From Psychroflexus gondwanensis ACAM 44 (GTDB taxonomy: Bacteria; Bacteroidota; Bacteroidia; Flavobacteriales; Flavobacteriaceae), in NCBI RefSeq assembly GCF_000355905.1, contig NZ_APLF01000004.1, forward strand, positions 348,605-412,604: a stretch of 64,000 nucleotides of DNA. Direction: 5' to 3'. The stretch's first letter is position 1. Each line of letters opens with the position of its first letter. Positions 44,690-55,400 of the stretch are shown here, in pieces. A program made the translations under genes and the position numbers. Under the pieces are notes generated by a model, which saw only the letters and a program-made list of their open reading frames with translations, was not told the DNA's origin and did not search any database.

Positions 44690-44757
44690 TTTTTTTTCTA
44701 AAAGAATTCATTAATAGCATACTCATAAATACCCTTCTATCTTGACTATAGGAGATA

Positions 44758-44799
44758 AACTTCACCCATTACTTCTTTGAGTAATGGGTGAAGTTTTAT
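44758..44799 (+). terminator. Terminator behind the barrel protein gene
   Basis: A perfect 15-bp stem, AACTTCACCCATTAC / GTAATGGGTGAAGTT, with an eight-base loop, followed by TTTAT. Confidence 0.85.
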
Positions 44800-44892
44800 A
44801 ATTTATTTTCAATTTTCTTCTCTAAAGATTGTTATCTAAAGTGAGGCTGAACCATATTTTTGAGTAATTTCAAAATTCCAATTAAATTTAAA

Positions 44893-46353
44893 ATGAAAAA
44901 AGCTCTATCCTACATTGTCATTCTATCCGCAATAATTATCGTTGGCTTTCTTATTGCTGATTTTATTATATCCAATAAAGTAAAAGAAAGACTTAGCAAA
45001 GAGCCCTCCATATCCTACACTAGCTTTAACGTGAATGTACTTACAGGAAGTCTAGAACTAGAGGAATTTAAATTCTATGATTCTATCAAAGATATTCAGG
45101 CAGACTATATTTATTTGAATGTGGATGTGTTGCACTATACTTTAGAAAAGGAAATCAAAATTGAAAACCTTGACGTAAAAGGTCTTAATCTGAAATACGA
45201 CAATTCTCTAGCCAAAGAAAACAATAATAAAAATACTTCAGACGCAGTCTCTCTAGTTGAAATTGAAGCTATAAAAATCAGCCAATCTACTATTGAATAC
45301 AAAACGGCAAAAGGCAAAAAACTTCGTATTAACGAGATAGATTTAGCCACCAAAAATGTTCAATGGCCTTTAGACAAGAACTTCGACTGGCTGAAGAACA
45401 ATTCTTTTAATATAAAAGCAAAAGACTTAAGTTATGATTTAGACAACTTACACGATCTAAAAATTGACGATCTCAGTTTTGAAAATAGAAAAGTAGACTT
45501 TAAAAATTTCAAAATAAAACCAAAGTACACTCAGCAATCCTACATCGAACATATCGAAGTAGAAAAGGATTTAATGACTCTGGATGCTAAGACGATAAGC
45601 CTTGAGGGATTAGAACTAGGCAAAAACGAAGATAAGCTTCAGCTTTCCCTAAGCAGAATCCTTGTGGACTCTACTTATTTGAGTATTTATAGAGATAAAA
45701 ATATAGCAGATGATCTCAGCTACAAGCCCTTGTATAGCGAATCCTTAAGGGGTCTAGGATTTGATCTTAAGGTAGATTCTGTCTTGATTTCAAAAGCATC
45801 TATCAATTATCAAGAATTATTGCATAAAGACAGGCCTCCGGGTGAAATAAGTTTTGAATCTGTAGATGCTCAAATCATCAACTTACATAACGACATCAAC
45901 AAAGAAAACTCTGAGATAAAGGTGATTGCTTCAGGGAAATTATCTAAGCAGTCTCAGATTTTATTCAATATGATTTTGAAACCAAGTCAAGAAAAATTTG
46001 AGGTTTCAACACTAATAAAGGATGTGAAGGATAGCTCTGTGAATACATTTTTCGCTCCTGCTATGCGCATGAAATTTGATGGAAAAATCAATAGAATTGA
46101 AACAACATTTACGGGAACCAATTCTGAAGCCAATGGACAATTCAGGATGGTCTATAAGGATCTCAAATTAAAGATTCTCAATAAAAATGGGGGCGAAAAT
46201 CATTTTGCGAGTTTACTTAGCAATGTATTTGTAAACAATAAGGATGTGGATAAAACTTTTAAAATAGATAAAATGAAAAGAGATAAAACCAAGTCGTTTT
46301 GGAATTATCTTTGGAGCTTTCACCTCGAGGGTTTGAAACGATCCCTTTTATAA
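44893..46353 (+). CDS. AsmA/DUF748-like membrane-anchored protein
   Basis: The ATG at 44893 is preferred over an upstream TTG because it starts a clean signal-anchor (MKKALSYIVILSAIIIVGFL, 486 residues in total). The rest is a long beta-rich extracytoplasmic part with repeating short strands, for example SYTSFNVNVLTGSLELEEFK and LDVKGLNLKYDN, reminiscent of AsmA-like or DUF748 proteins involved in lipid transport or envelope integrity. The match is by pattern only. It stands alone between two terminator or convergent regions. Confidence 0.6.
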   Translation: MKKALSYIVILSAIIIVGFLIADFIISNKVKERLSKEPSISYTSFNVNVLTGSLELEEFKFYDSIKDIQADYIYLNVDVLHYTLEKEIKIENLDVKGLNLKYDNSLAKENNNKNTSDAVSLVEIEAIKISQSTIEYKTAKGKKLRINEIDLATKNVQWPLDKNFDWLKNNSFNIKAKDLSYDLDNLHDLKIDDLSFENRKVDFKNFKIKPKYTQQSYIEHIEVEKDLMTLDAKTISLEGLELGKNEDKLQLSLSRILVDSTYLSIYRDKNIADDLSYKPLYSESLRGLGFDLKVDSVLISKASINYQELLHKDRPPGEISFESVDAQIINLHNDINKENSEIKVIASGKLSKQSQILFNMILKPSQEKFEVSTLIKDVKDSSVNTFFAPAMRMKFDGKINRIETTFTGTNSEANGQFRMVYKDLKLKILNKNGGENHFASLLSNVFVNNKDVDKTFKIDKMKRDKTKSFWNYLWSFHLEGLKRSLL

Positions 46354-46394
46354 TATTCATTCAAAAACTGAAGTTTAAACTTTTCAACAAAAAA

Positions 46395-47231
46395 TTAAAT
46401 CTTGAAAGTGACAATAGGATTCTTAATGTGGTTGACAATATTCTCAGCTAAGCTTCCACTTATAAAATGAGAAATACCTTTTCTACCGTGTGTCCCAATT
46501 CCTATGAGATCGGCATCCAATTTAATAGCAAGATTTCTAATACCGCGTTCTACTGTAACATCATTATAGACTTGAAATTTGGATGAATTGAAGTTGAGTG
46601 GTGATGAAAACTCATCAAAAGATTGATCAATCTCTTTGGTGGTTTTAAATTTATGCGGCGTATTGATATAAACCAGATGTAGTTCGACATCTAAAAGATT
46701 TGAAAAGACTAACGCTTTTTCGAAAGCATTTCTATTATTCAGTGTAAGATTGGTGGCAAAAACAAAAGACTTAATATCGAAAATAGGTATATCTTCTTTA
46801 ATAACTAACACAGGAACATGAGAAAACCTCACCACCTTTTCTGTATTAGACCCTATAAAAACCTCGTGTAAACCTTCAGAACCATTAGACCCCATAACAA
46901 TAAGTTCGCAGTCGTGTTTTGTGGCAATAGCCATAATACCATCGAAAGCTTCGTCGAACTCTACCGTCTCGTGAACCTTAATCCCTTCTAGATGATCCTT
47001 CATGTTATGAAAGGTTTCGGTGAACCTCCTGTGGGCTAGCTTCATAAAAAACAAAGATTCTGGCAAATCACCCCCTACTCCTTCATTTATAGGATCGATA
47101 AGTCCTAAAGGGAGATCCAGCAAATGGAGCAAAAAAATCTCGCTATCATATTTTTTGGCGAGTTGGGCAGCTACTTTCAAGGCATTTTCAGCTTGAGGAG
47201 AAAAGTCTGTGGGAACTAGGATTCTTTTCAT
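46395..47231 (-). CDS. Universal stress protein with two UspA domains
   Basis: The 278-residue protein has two tandem UspA units. The first (MKRILVPTDFSPQAENALKV) has the ATP-binding-like VMGSNGSEGLHEVFIGSNTE (about 123-142). The second ends IGIGTHGRKGISHFISGSLA (about 246-265), with the G-2x-G-9x-G-S/T pattern of ATP-binding Usp proteins. The regulation and target are unknown. It is convergent with the AsmA-like gene and divergent from rimP. Confidence 0.92.
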   Translation of the reverse strand: MKRILVPTDFSPQAENALKVAAQLAKKYDSEIFLLHLLDLPLGLIDPINEGVGGDLPESLFFMKLAHRRFTETFHNMKDHLEGIKVHETVEFDEAFDGIMAIATKHDCELIVMGSNGSEGLHEVFIGSNTEKVVRFSHVPVLVIKEDIPIFDIKSFVFATNLTLNNRNAFEKALVFSNLLDVELHLVYINTPHKFKTTKEIDQSFDEFSSPLNFNSSKFQVYNDVTVERGIRNLAIKLDADLIGIGTHGRKGISHFISGSLAENIVNHIKNPIVTFKI

Positions 47232-47309
47232 AGGTTGAGAATTTATACTTCTACTAATTTAGTTTAAATTATAAAAAAATCCCCTCTTTTATAACTGATA
47301 AATTATTGT

Positions 47310-47317
47310 TACATTTG
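47310..47317 (+). promoter_or_regulatory. -7 promoter box for rimP-nusA-infB
   Basis: TACATTTG matches TAnnTTTG. The predicted transcript starts about seven bases later and includes the leader hairpin at 47334-47355. Confidence 0.6.
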
Positions 47318-47333
47318 CAAAGTTTTGAATATG

Positions 47334-47360
47334 GAGGGGACAAATTAGTCCCCTCTTTTT
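47334..47360 (+). promoter_or_regulatory. Terminator-like leader hairpin before rimP
   Basis: A perfect 8-bp GC-rich stem, GAGGGGAC / GTCCCCTC, with loop AAATTA is followed at once by TTTTT. It lies between the promoter and the rimP ATG (47372), so it would terminate or pause the transcript of the rimP-nusA-infB operon. Autoregulation of this operon by NusA at leader level is known in E. coli. A similar role here is inference. Confidence 0.7.
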
Positions 47361-47371
47361 ATAAGTAAATA

Positions 47372-47845
47372 ATGGCTTTAGATAAAGAGCAAATTTTAAC
47401 CTTGGTTAATCAAGGATTGGAGGAAGACGAGGCTCTATTTTTAATTGATATACAAATTTCTGGCAACAATAATATCAACGTCATCATAGATGGTGATAGA
47501 GATTTATCTATAACAGATTGTGTCAATATGAGTAGGGCTATAGAACATAATCTGGATAGAGAGATAGAGGATTTCTCACTAGAAGTCGCTTCCTGCGGAG
47601 CCACTGAGCCGCTTAAATTTCCAAGACAATTCAAAAAAAATATCGGCAGAAAACTCGCAGTCGAAAGCCAAAATGAAACTATAGAAGCAACACTTACGGC
47701 AGCAACTGACCAAGATATTGAATTAAAATGGAGTGCTCGAGAGCCAAAACCAGTTGGGAAAGGCAAACATAAAGTAGAGAAAGAAGCAAAAATAGCTTAC
47801 GAAAACATCGACAAAGCTCAAGTTATAATAAATTTTAACAAATAA
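47372..47845 (+). CDS. rimP: Ribosome maturation factor RimP
   Basis: 30S assembly factor, first gene of the classical rimP-nusA-infB operon. The 157-residue protein has VIIDGDRDLSITDCVNMSRA (about 36-55) and EDFSLEVASCGATEPLKFPR (about 69-88), standard RimP motifs, followed by the SH3-like C-terminal domain. It lies seven bases before nusA. Confidence 0.95.
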   Translation: MALDKEQILTLVNQGLEEDEALFLIDIQISGNNNINVIIDGDRDLSITDCVNMSRAIEHNLDREIEDFSLEVASCGATEPLKFPRQFKKNIGRKLAVESQNETIEATLTAATDQDIELKWSAREPKPVGKGKHKVEKEAKIAYENIDKAQVIINFNK

Positions 47846-47852
47846 AGATATT

Positions 47853-49088
47853 ATGGAAAATATCGATTTGATCAACTCATTTTCTGAATTTAAAGACGAC
47901 AAATTAATTGATCGAGTAACCTTAATGGCCATTCTTGAAGATGTATTCAGAAATGCATTGAAGAAAAAATTTGGACAAGATGATAATTTTGATATCATTA
48001 TTAACCCAGATAAGGGAGATTTAGAGATTTGGAGAAACAGAATTGTAGTAAACGATGGTGAAGTAGAAGATGAAAACAAAGAAATTTCACTAAAAGATGC
48101 TAGAAAGATAGAACCTGATTTTGAAGTAGGTGAAGATGTTTCTGAAGAGGTTAAGTTATATCAACTTGGTCGAAGAGCGATACTGGCCTTAAGACAAAAC
48201 TTGATTTCTAAGATTCATGAACATGACAGCACCAATACATTTAAATATTTCCAAGATTTAATTGGAGAAATCTATACTGCAGAAGTTCATCACGTGAGAC
48301 ACAATGTGGTGATCTTATTGGATGATGATGGTAACGAATTAATTATTCCAAAAGAACATCAAATCCCATCTGATTTTTACAGAAAGGGAGATAGCATAAG
48401 AGGTGTCATCGAAAAGGTTGAACTTAAAGGAAACAAACCTATAATTATCCTATCGAGAACGTCTCCAATGTTTCTTGAAAAGTTATTTGAACAAGAAATT
48501 CCTGAAGTGTTTGATGGGCTTATCACCGTTAAAAATGCAGTGAGAATACCTGGAGAAAAAGCGAAAGTTGCTGTAGATACTTACGATGACAGGATAGACC
48601 CTGTAGGAGCATGTGTAGGTATGAAAGGATCTCGTATCCATGGTATTGTTCGCGAATTGGGAAATGAAAATATAGATGTAATCAATTACACCAACAATCC
48701 ACAACTCTATATACAACGGGCCTTGAGCCCTGCGAAAATTGTAAATATTAAGTTGGATGAGGAAAGAAAATATGCTGAAGTAACTTTGAAACCAGAAGAA
48801 GTTTCTAAAGCTATTGGACGTGGTGGACATAATATAAGACTCGCTGGACAATTAACTGGCTATAACATAGAGGTCTTTAGAGATGGTATCGAAGAAGAAG
48901 ATGTGGAATTAACAGAATTTAAAGACGAAATAGAAGACTGGGTTATTAAAGAATTCAGTAGAATAGGTTTAGATACTGCAAAAAGTATCTTAGAATTGGA
49001 CGTAAGTGATATCGTAAGAAGAACGGATTTGGAAGAAGAAACCGTTTTGAACGTAGTCAAAATTTTAAAAGAAGAGTTTGAAGAATAG
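47853..49088 (+). CDS. nusA: Transcription termination/antitermination factor NusA
   Basis: RNA polymerase-associated factor controlling pausing and termination. The 411-residue product has the N-terminal RNAP-binding domain, an S1 domain (about 131-200, IGEIYTAEVHHVRHNVVILL), and two KH domains with VGACVGMKGSRIHGIVRELG and AIGRGGHNIRLAGQLTGYNI. There is no long acidic C-terminal repeat part, as usual in Bacteroidota. It is the second gene of the operon and a possible autoregulator through the leader hairpin. Confidence 0.96.
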   Translation: MENIDLINSFSEFKDDKLIDRVTLMAILEDVFRNALKKKFGQDDNFDIIINPDKGDLEIWRNRIVVNDGEVEDENKEISLKDARKIEPDFEVGEDVSEEVKLYQLGRRAILALRQNLISKIHEHDSTNTFKYFQDLIGEIYTAEVHHVRHNVVILLDDDGNELIIPKEHQIPSDFYRKGDSIRGVIEKVELKGNKPIIILSRTSPMFLEKLFEQEIPEVFDGLITVKNAVRIPGEKAKVAVDTYDDRIDPVGACVGMKGSRIHGIVRELGNENIDVINYTNNPQLYIQRALSPAKIVNIKLDEERKYAEVTLKPEEVSKAIGRGGHNIRLAGQLTGYNIEVFRDGIEEEDVELTEFKDEIEDWVIKEFSRIGLDTAKSILELDVSDIVRRTDLEEETVLNVVKILKEEFEE

Positions 49089-49143
49089 ATTATTTAAACT
49101 CATCTTTGCAACATTATAAAAGAGGTAATATTAGAGGCAATTT

Positions 49144-51921
49144 ATGGCTGAATCAAAACAAACAAGATTAAACAAGGTACTAAGGGAGTTTAACATTTCG
49201 CTGGATCGGGCAGTCGAATATCTGAACGATAAGGGTTATGAAATTGAAGCAAGACCTACGACCAAAATTTCTTCGGAAGTTTATGAAGTATTATCAGATA
49301 AATTCGAAACTGATAAAAGCAAAAAGGTAGCTTCAGAAGAAGTAAGCGAGGAGCGAAAAAAGGAGAAGGAAGAATTGCGTCAGGCCAGGGAGCAGGAGCT
49401 TGAGAAGAAGAAAGTAGACGAAGTTAGGAAAGAGCAACAAGCTGCAGACAACAAGAAAAAAGCTGCTGCTGCCAAAGCTGAAGAAGAAACTAAGGCTAAG
49501 GCTGAAGAAGACTCTAAGAAAGCAGCAAAAGAGGAAGAAGAAACTATCAGGTCCAAGTCCAAAATTTCTGGCTTAAAGCAAGTCGGCAAGATTGAACTTA
49601 CAGATACTAAAAAAGGGAAACCTAAAAGCAAAAAAGAATCTGATAAGCCTGAAAAGTCTACCGAACCCGCTAAGCCGACTTCTGAAAAGCCAGCGAAGGA
49701 CGCCGAACAAAAGCCTCAAGTTAAAAAAGAAGAAGAAGAAGAAAAAGAAGTTGAGGATCCTCTACATAAGACTCAGTATACGAAGCTTTCTGGACCCAAC
49801 TTCACCGGTGAAAAAATTGATTTAAATCAATTTAAGAAAACTCCAACCAAAAAGGAGAAAGAAAAGGAGAAGGAAAAAGAAGCAGCTTCCAAAAGAAGGA
49901 AGCGTAAGCGTATATCCAAAACTAACACCTCCCCTGGAGCGAGTAAACCCAACTTCAAAAAAGGTGCAAAACCTGCTCCTAGAAGAAATGTGAAAGCAGC
50001 TCCAAAGGAAGATCCTACTCCAGAAGAAGTCCAAAAGCAAGTTAGAGAAACCTTAGAAAAACTTCAAGGTAGATCTGCTGGTAAGAAAGGAGCAAAATAT
50101 AGACGAGACAAAAGAGATCAACATAAACAACGTTCTCAAGACGACCTCGATCAACAAGAAAAAGAAAGTAAAGTCCTTAAGGTAACAGAATTTGTAAGTG
50201 TCAATGAGATCTCTACAATGATGGATGTGCCTGTGACTAAAATTATATCTGCCTGCATGTCCTTAGGGATGATGGTAACTATGAATCAAAGACTTGATGC
50301 TGAAACCTTAAGTGTTGTCGCTGAAGAATTTGGTTATGATGTAGAATTTGTAAGTGCAGAAGTAGAAGACCACAAAGAAGTAGTTGTTGAAAACCCTGAT
50401 GACTTAAAACCCAGAGCTCCAATCGTTACCGTTATGGGTCACGTAGATCACGGTAAAACTTCTTTACTGGATTATATCCGTAAAGAAAATGTCATTGCTG
50501 GAGAGTCCGGTGGAATTACTCAGCATATTGGTGCCTACAGTGTTAAGATAGAAACTGGAGAAACCATTTCATTCTTAGATACGCCTGGTCACGAAGCCTT
50601 TACTGCGATGAGAGCTAGAGGTGCACAAGTCACAGATATTGCGATTATTGTAATTGCAGCAGATGACGATGTGATGCCTCAAACTAAAGAAGCTATTTCC
50701 CACGCACAAGCCGCGGGAGTTCCTATCGTTTTTGCAATAAACAAGGTAGATTTATCTACTGCCAACGTAGAAAGGATAAAACAATCCTTAGCAAGTATGA
50801 ATTTATTAGTAGAAGACTGGGGAGGTAAAGTTCAATCCCAAGAAATTTCTGCTAAAAAAGGTACAGGTATTCCTGAATTACTTGAAAAAGTTCTACTTGA
50901 AGCTGAATTACTAGATCTAAAAGCAAATCCAAATCGCCTCGCAAAAGGAAGTGTAGTGGAAGCTTTTCTGGATAAAGGTAGAGGTTATGTATCTACTATC
51001 TTGGTTCAGGCGGGTACTCTTAAAATTGGAGATTATGTCTTAGCCGGAACAACAAGCGGTAAAATAAAAGCCATGCAAGATGAACGTGGTAATAAAGTAA
51101 AAGAGGCTGGCCCTTCTACTCCTATTTCTATTCTTGGACTAGATGGAGCTCCACAAGCTGGTGATTCCTTCCAAGTTATGGAAGATGAAAGAGAAGCAAA
51201 AGAAATAGCCTCGAAAAGAAATCAACTTCAAAGGGAGCAAAGTGTTAGAACACAGAAACACATTACTTTAGATGAAATTGGAAGACGAATTGCTCTTGGA
51301 GACTTTAAAGAATTGAACATTATCCTGAAGGCGGATGTGGATGGTTCTGTAGAAGCCTTAACAGACAGTTTACAGAAACTCTCAACAGAGGAAATTCAAG
51401 TCAATATTATACATAGAGGGGTTGGAGCCATTACTGAAAGTGATGTCTTGCTAGCCTCAGCTTCTGAAGCTGTTATCATTGGATTTAATGTAAGACCTGC
51501 TGGAAATGCTAGGACACTTGCAGATAATGAAGAAATCGATATCAGAATGTATTCTATCATCTACGATGCTATCAACGACATTAAAGATGCCATGGAAGGT
51601 ATGCTTTCTCCAGAACTTAAAGAAGAAATTACAGGTACTGCAGAGATTAGAGAAACTTTCAAAATTTCTAAAATTGGAACTATTGCAGGATGTATGGTGA
51701 CTTCTGGGAAAATCTACAGAAGCTCTGGTATACGATTGATACGTGACGGCATTGTTATCCACACAGGAACACTCACTTCTTTAAAACGATTTAAAGATGA
51801 TGCTAAGGAAGTCTCTAAAGGTTATGATTGTGGTATTCAATTGAAAAACTACAATGACATCCAAGAAGGTGACATTTTAGAATCTTACCGAGAAGTAGAA
51901 GTTAAGAAGAAATTGAAATAA
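49144..51921 (+). CDS. infB: Translation initiation factor IF-2
   Basis: GTPase that brings initiator tRNA to the ribosome. The 925-residue product has an N-terminal IF2-N motif ([20 protein letters not shown]), a long charged Lys/Glu/Ala-rich linker (about 55-330), a second IF2-N, and the G domain with [15 protein letters not shown] (about 432-446), [15 protein letters not shown] and NKVD. The C-terminal domains bind fMet-tRNA. It is the last gene of the operon and is followed by a strong terminator. Confidence 0.97.
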   Translation: MAESKQTRLNKVLREFNISLDRAVEYLNDKGYEIEARPTTKISSEVYEVLSDKFETDKSKKVASEEVSEERKKEKEELRQAREQELEKKKVDEVRKEQQAADNKKKAAAAKAEEETKAKAEEDSKKAAKEEEETIRSKSKISGLKQVGKIELTDTKKGKPKSKKESDKPEKSTEPAKPTSEKPAKDAEQKPQVKKEEEEEKEVEDPLHKTQYTKLSGPNFTGEKIDLNQFKKTPTKKEKEKEKEKEAASKRRKRKRISKTNTSPGASKPNFKKGAKPAPRRNVKAAPKEDPTPEEVQKQVRETLEKLQGRSAGKKGAKYRRDKRDQHKQRSQDDLDQQEKESKVLKVTEFVSVNEISTMMDVPVTKIISACMSLGMMVTMNQRLDAETLSVVAEEFGYDVEFVSAEVEDHKEVVVENPDDLKPRAPIVTVMGHVDHGKTSLLDYIRKENVIAGESGGITQHIGAYSVKIETGETISFLDTPGHEAFTAMRARGAQVTDIAIIVIAADDDVMPQTKEAISHAQAAGVPIVFAINKVDLSTANVERIKQSLASMNLLVEDWGGKVQSQEISAKKGTGIPELLEKVLLEAELLDLKANPNRLAKGSVVEAFLDKGRGYVSTILVQAGTLKIGDYVLAGTTSGKIKAMQDERGNKVKEAGPSTPISILGLDGAPQAGDSFQVMEDEREAKEIASKRNQLQREQSVRTQKHITLDEIGRRIALGDFKELNIILKADVDGSVEALTDSLQKLSTEEIQVNIIHRGVGAITESDVLLASASEAVIIGFNVRPAGNARTLADNEEIDIRMYSIIYDAINDIKDAMEGMLSPELKEEITGTAEIRETFKISKIGTIAGCMVTSGKIYRSSGIRLIRDGIVIHTGTLTSLKRFKDDAKEVSKGYDCGIQLKNYNDIQEGDILESYREVEVKKKLK

Positions 51922-51942
51922 GTTCTGAATAAACTCTCAACT

Positions 51943-51978
51943 AAAAAGCTCCGTAACATAAATTACGGAGCTTTTTTT
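51943..51978 (+). terminator. Terminator behind infB
   Basis: A perfect stem AAAGCTCCGTAA / TTACGGAGCTTT with a six-base loop, followed by a run of seven T, 20 bases after the infB stop. Confidence 0.9.
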
Positions 51979-51988
51979 GGTTTGAAAA

Positions 51989-52037
51989 AATACCTAATAG
52001 TAGGTATTGACATCACTGTTATTAAATATTAAATTTA
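51989..52037 (+). promoter_or_regulatory. Inverted repeat plus promoter-like elements of a possible small RNA unit
   Basis: AATACCTA-ATAG-TAGGTATT at 51989-52008 is a perfect 8-bp inverted repeat. It overlaps TTG at 52007-52009, which is 20 bases from TAAATTTA at 52030-52037, close to the -33/-7 spacing of Bacteroidota promoters (the last -7 base is A instead of G). The arrangement looks like a regulated promoter with the operator over the -33 element. Confidence 0.45.
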
Positions 52038-52043
52038 CATTGT

Positions 52044-52132
52044 AGCATATAAAGATATTATCTATTATGTTCATCCTAAAGTTTAAGGAATCAAACATCC
52101 TATAAAAGCTGATCTAACCCATCAGCTTTTTT
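52044..52132 (+). ncRNA. Candidate small RNA between infB and tRNA-Gln
   Basis: The predicted start is about seven bases after the -7-like element at 52030-52037. The unit ends with the hairpin AAAAGCTGAT / ATCAGCTTTT (52104-52113 with 52121-52130) and a T run. The transcript of about 88 nt would contain only a 12-codon frame. No known RNA family is recognised. It is supported only by the promoter-terminator pair. Confidence 0.35.
52104..52132 (+). terminator. Second terminator downstream of infB
   Basis: AAAAGCTGAT / ATCAGCTTTT with a seven-base loop, followed by TT. Because infB already has its own terminator, this one probably serves another transcript. Confidence 0.75.
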
Positions 52133-52188
52133 CATGTCCAGACTTCATCTTATAATATAAACACCATAATAAATACTCCCCTAAAAAT

Positions 52189-52222
52189 AAAAACCCCTTA
52201 ACTTGTTTAAGTTAAGGGGTTT
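52189..52222 (-). terminator. Terminator for tRNA-Gln
   Basis: A perfect 14-bp stem, AAACCCCTTAACTT / AAGTTAAGGGGTTT, with a four-base loop. On the minus strand it is followed by TTATTTTTAG, five bases behind the tRNA 3' end. Confidence 0.85.
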
Positions 52223-52226
52223 AATG

Positions 52227-52299
52227 TTGGCCTACTAGGTTTCGAACCTAGACTCTTCTGGACCAAAACCAGATGTGTTGCCAGTTACACCATAGGCCA
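52227..52299 (-). tRNA. tRNA-Gln (anticodon TTG)
   Basis: On the minus strand the acceptor arms TGGCCTA and TAGGCCA pair perfectly. The anticodon arm is TCTGG-TTTTGGT-CCAGA with anticodon TTG, and the T arm contains GGTTCGAAACC. The discriminator base is A at 52227. The CCA end is not encoded. It stands as a single tRNA gene with its own terminator. Confidence 0.95.
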
Positions 52300-52480
52300 A
52301 TATTCAATTGGAATGCAAATATAAAACTAACTTTTATATGAGCAAAAGTATTTCAAAATTTATTCAAAAAAATATTTACAGTTCATTTCAGAAAGATGGT
52401 TGGTTTCTAAGTAATAATAATCAGATCATACGTTTATAAGATTTCATAATTGTTTATTTTCGCTCAAAATATTTATATCC

Positions 52481-55400
52481 ATGACTAAATCTGCCTTCTC
52501 ATTTTGGAATAAACTTTTAGGCTGGTTTGCCTTTCTTGTTGCTCTTGTGACTTATATCTTAACCGTAGAGCCAACAGCAAGCTTTTGGGATGCTGGTGAA
52601 TATATAGCGACCTCTGCTAAGCTTCAAGTTGGTCACCCACCTGGAGCTCCATTTTATCAAATTTTTGGAGCCTTCTTTTCCATGTTTGCTTCAGATGAAA
52701 GTCAGATTGCCTACATGGTAAATTTGATGTCTGGTGTGGCGAGTGCTTTTGCTATTTTATTCATGTTTTGGTCCATCACTTTATTACTAAAAAAACTTAC
52801 TAAAACAATAGACGCCAAAGGAACTTCTTCAGACTTTGCTATTTTGGCAAGTAGTCTGGTTGGAGCATTAGCCTTTACGTTCTCAGATAGTTTTTGGTTT
52901 AGCGCTGTAGAAGCAGAAGTCTATGCCATGGCAGCATGTATTATGGCGGCCATGTTTTATACCGGATTGCTATGGGAAAGAGATATGCATAAGCCTAGAG
53001 GAAATCGTTGGCTAATCTTAATCTGTCTGATAGTGGGGCTTTCCTTTGGAGTTCATTTTATGGCCCTATTAACCATTCCCGCGATAGGCTTTTTATATTA
53101 TTTCAAAAATTTCAAAAAAATCACCATCAAAAACTTTGTGATTGCCAACTTCGTCGTTGTTGGAATCTTATTGTTTATTTTTAAACTCCTCCTGCCCTAT
53201 TCCTTGACCTTTTTCGCAAAAATGGAAGTCTTTTTTGTAAATAGCATAGGCTTACCCTTCAATTCAGGTACTGTTATAGCAGGCTTACTAGTAATTGCTG
53301 CGTTTTATTTTGGACTCAAATACACGAGACGTAAAAATTATATTCACATCAATACGGTTTTACTTTGTATCCTATTTGTATTTATAGGCTTTTCTAGTTG
53401 GATTATGCTACCCATACGGGCCAACGCTGGGACTGTAATTAATGAAAATAATCCTAGTAGTGCTCAACAACTCCTCGCTTATTATAACAGAGATCAATAT
53501 GGTGAAACGCATCTGTTTTACGGTCCTCAGTTTACCGAGTTATTTGCTGGATTAGACCCCGATAACCCTTATGTAGATGATAATGCGATTTATGAGAAAG
53601 ATGAAGAGAAGCAAGAGTATGTGATTATCAATGATTATAAAAATGCCAAACAAAATTCTGATGCCTCACATAAAACCTTTCTCCCGAGGATGTGGAGTAC
53701 ACAACATGCTGCCAATTACATGATGTTTACTGGACCTCTAGAATTTTCTATAAAACCAGAGTACAGAGGAGAACAAGAATTAGGTTCAATTATTGAAACA
53801 TTTAGAGCCGATTACAGAAAAGGAGAGGTCTCTTCTGATGGTTACATCAGCTTTTTAAAACGCTTTAACCAATACTTGGATGTTGAAAAGCCTTCTGCTG
53901 CCTCGAATCTCAGCTACTTGTTTGAGTTCCAAATGGGCTATATGTATTGGAGGTATTTTATGTGGAATTTTGCTGGTAGACAAAACGATGAACAAGGAAA
54001 ATACACAAATTTTGATGGTAATTGGTTAAGCGGTATCGACTTTATTGACGAAAATCGACTTGGAAGTCAACAGAATTTACCTTCAGACCTTTCTGAAAAT
54101 AAAGCAAGAAACACCTACTACTTTCTACCGCTTATCTTAGGCTTAATCGGTTTATTTTTTCATGCATCCAAAGATGTAAAGCGCTTTTGGGTGCTCACTG
54201 TCTTTTTCTTATTTACAGGAATCGCTTTAAAAATATACCTCAACGAGCGATCTTTTGAGCCCAGAGAGCGAGACTATGCTCTAGTAGGATCGTTTTATGT
54301 ATTTGCCATTTGGATTGGATTGGGCGTTTATGCTCTATTCCATTACTTGAAGGCTTATGTCACGCCCAAGCTAGTAGCTCCAGCGGTTGGACTACTTTGC
54401 CTAATCTGTGTCCCCGTCCTTATGGCCTCAGAAAATTGGGACGACCACGATCGCTCTGGAAAATACACCACTCTTGCCATGGCCAAGAAATATCTAGAGG
54501 GCTTAGATCAAAATGCCATTTTATTCACCATAGGAGATAACGATACTTTTGCCTTGTGGTATGCCCAAGAAATTGAAGGCTACAGAACCGATGTGAGGAC
54601 CATCAACACTAGCCTTTTTGCTACAGATTGGTACATAGACCAAATGAGAAGAAAAGCTTACGAGAGTGAGCCTATTAAGACTACGTTGAAACACGAAGAC
54701 TATAAATATGGGACCAATGATGCCGTTTGGTTTCAGAAAGATCCCAGGGTAGGAGATTCACTCAACATCAAGCAATTTATTCAGTATATCGAGAGCGATA
54801 ACGAAACGACCAGAGCAGAACTCCAAAGTGGGCAAGTCATCAACACCTTTCCTACCAAAAACATAAGAGTTCCTGTGGATAAAGAAAAAGTCCTTAAAAA
54901 TGGAATCGTAGAGCAAAAGAATGCTGACTTAATTGAGCCTTATCTCGAAATCAATTTGGAAGATAACCTTCTCTATAAACCAAATTTAATGATGCTTGAC
55001 CTCTTAGCGAATAACGATTGGGATCGCCCTATCTATTTCACAGGAGGGAGTTTTAGGAACGAAGATTATCTATGGATGAAGGATTACCTTCAACTCGAAG
55101 GGGTTACCTATAAACTTGTCCCTATAAAAACTCCTGTGGATGAGAGAAATCCATTTGATATGGGCAGAATCGATGCCGATAAAATGTATGACATTGTTAT
55201 GGATTGGGATTGGGGCAATAGTGGAAGTGATGACATCTACCACGACACGGAAACCCGAAGAAATGCCATAACCTATAGAAGTAATCTTGCTCGATTAGTT
55301 GAAAAATTGATCAAAGAAGATAAGCTGGAAAAAGCAGAAAACGTTCTAGATTTAGGCATGGAAAACATTCCTGTAAAACATTTCCAATACTATCAACTTC

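Noticed and set aside
47275..47290. A second CCCCTC run upstream of the rimP leader hairpin as an alternative pairing arm
   Set aside because: It lies upstream of the predicted transcription start and so would not be in the RNA.
49592..49825. Lysine-rich frame inside infB
   Set aside because: Shadow of the charged IF-2 linker in another frame.
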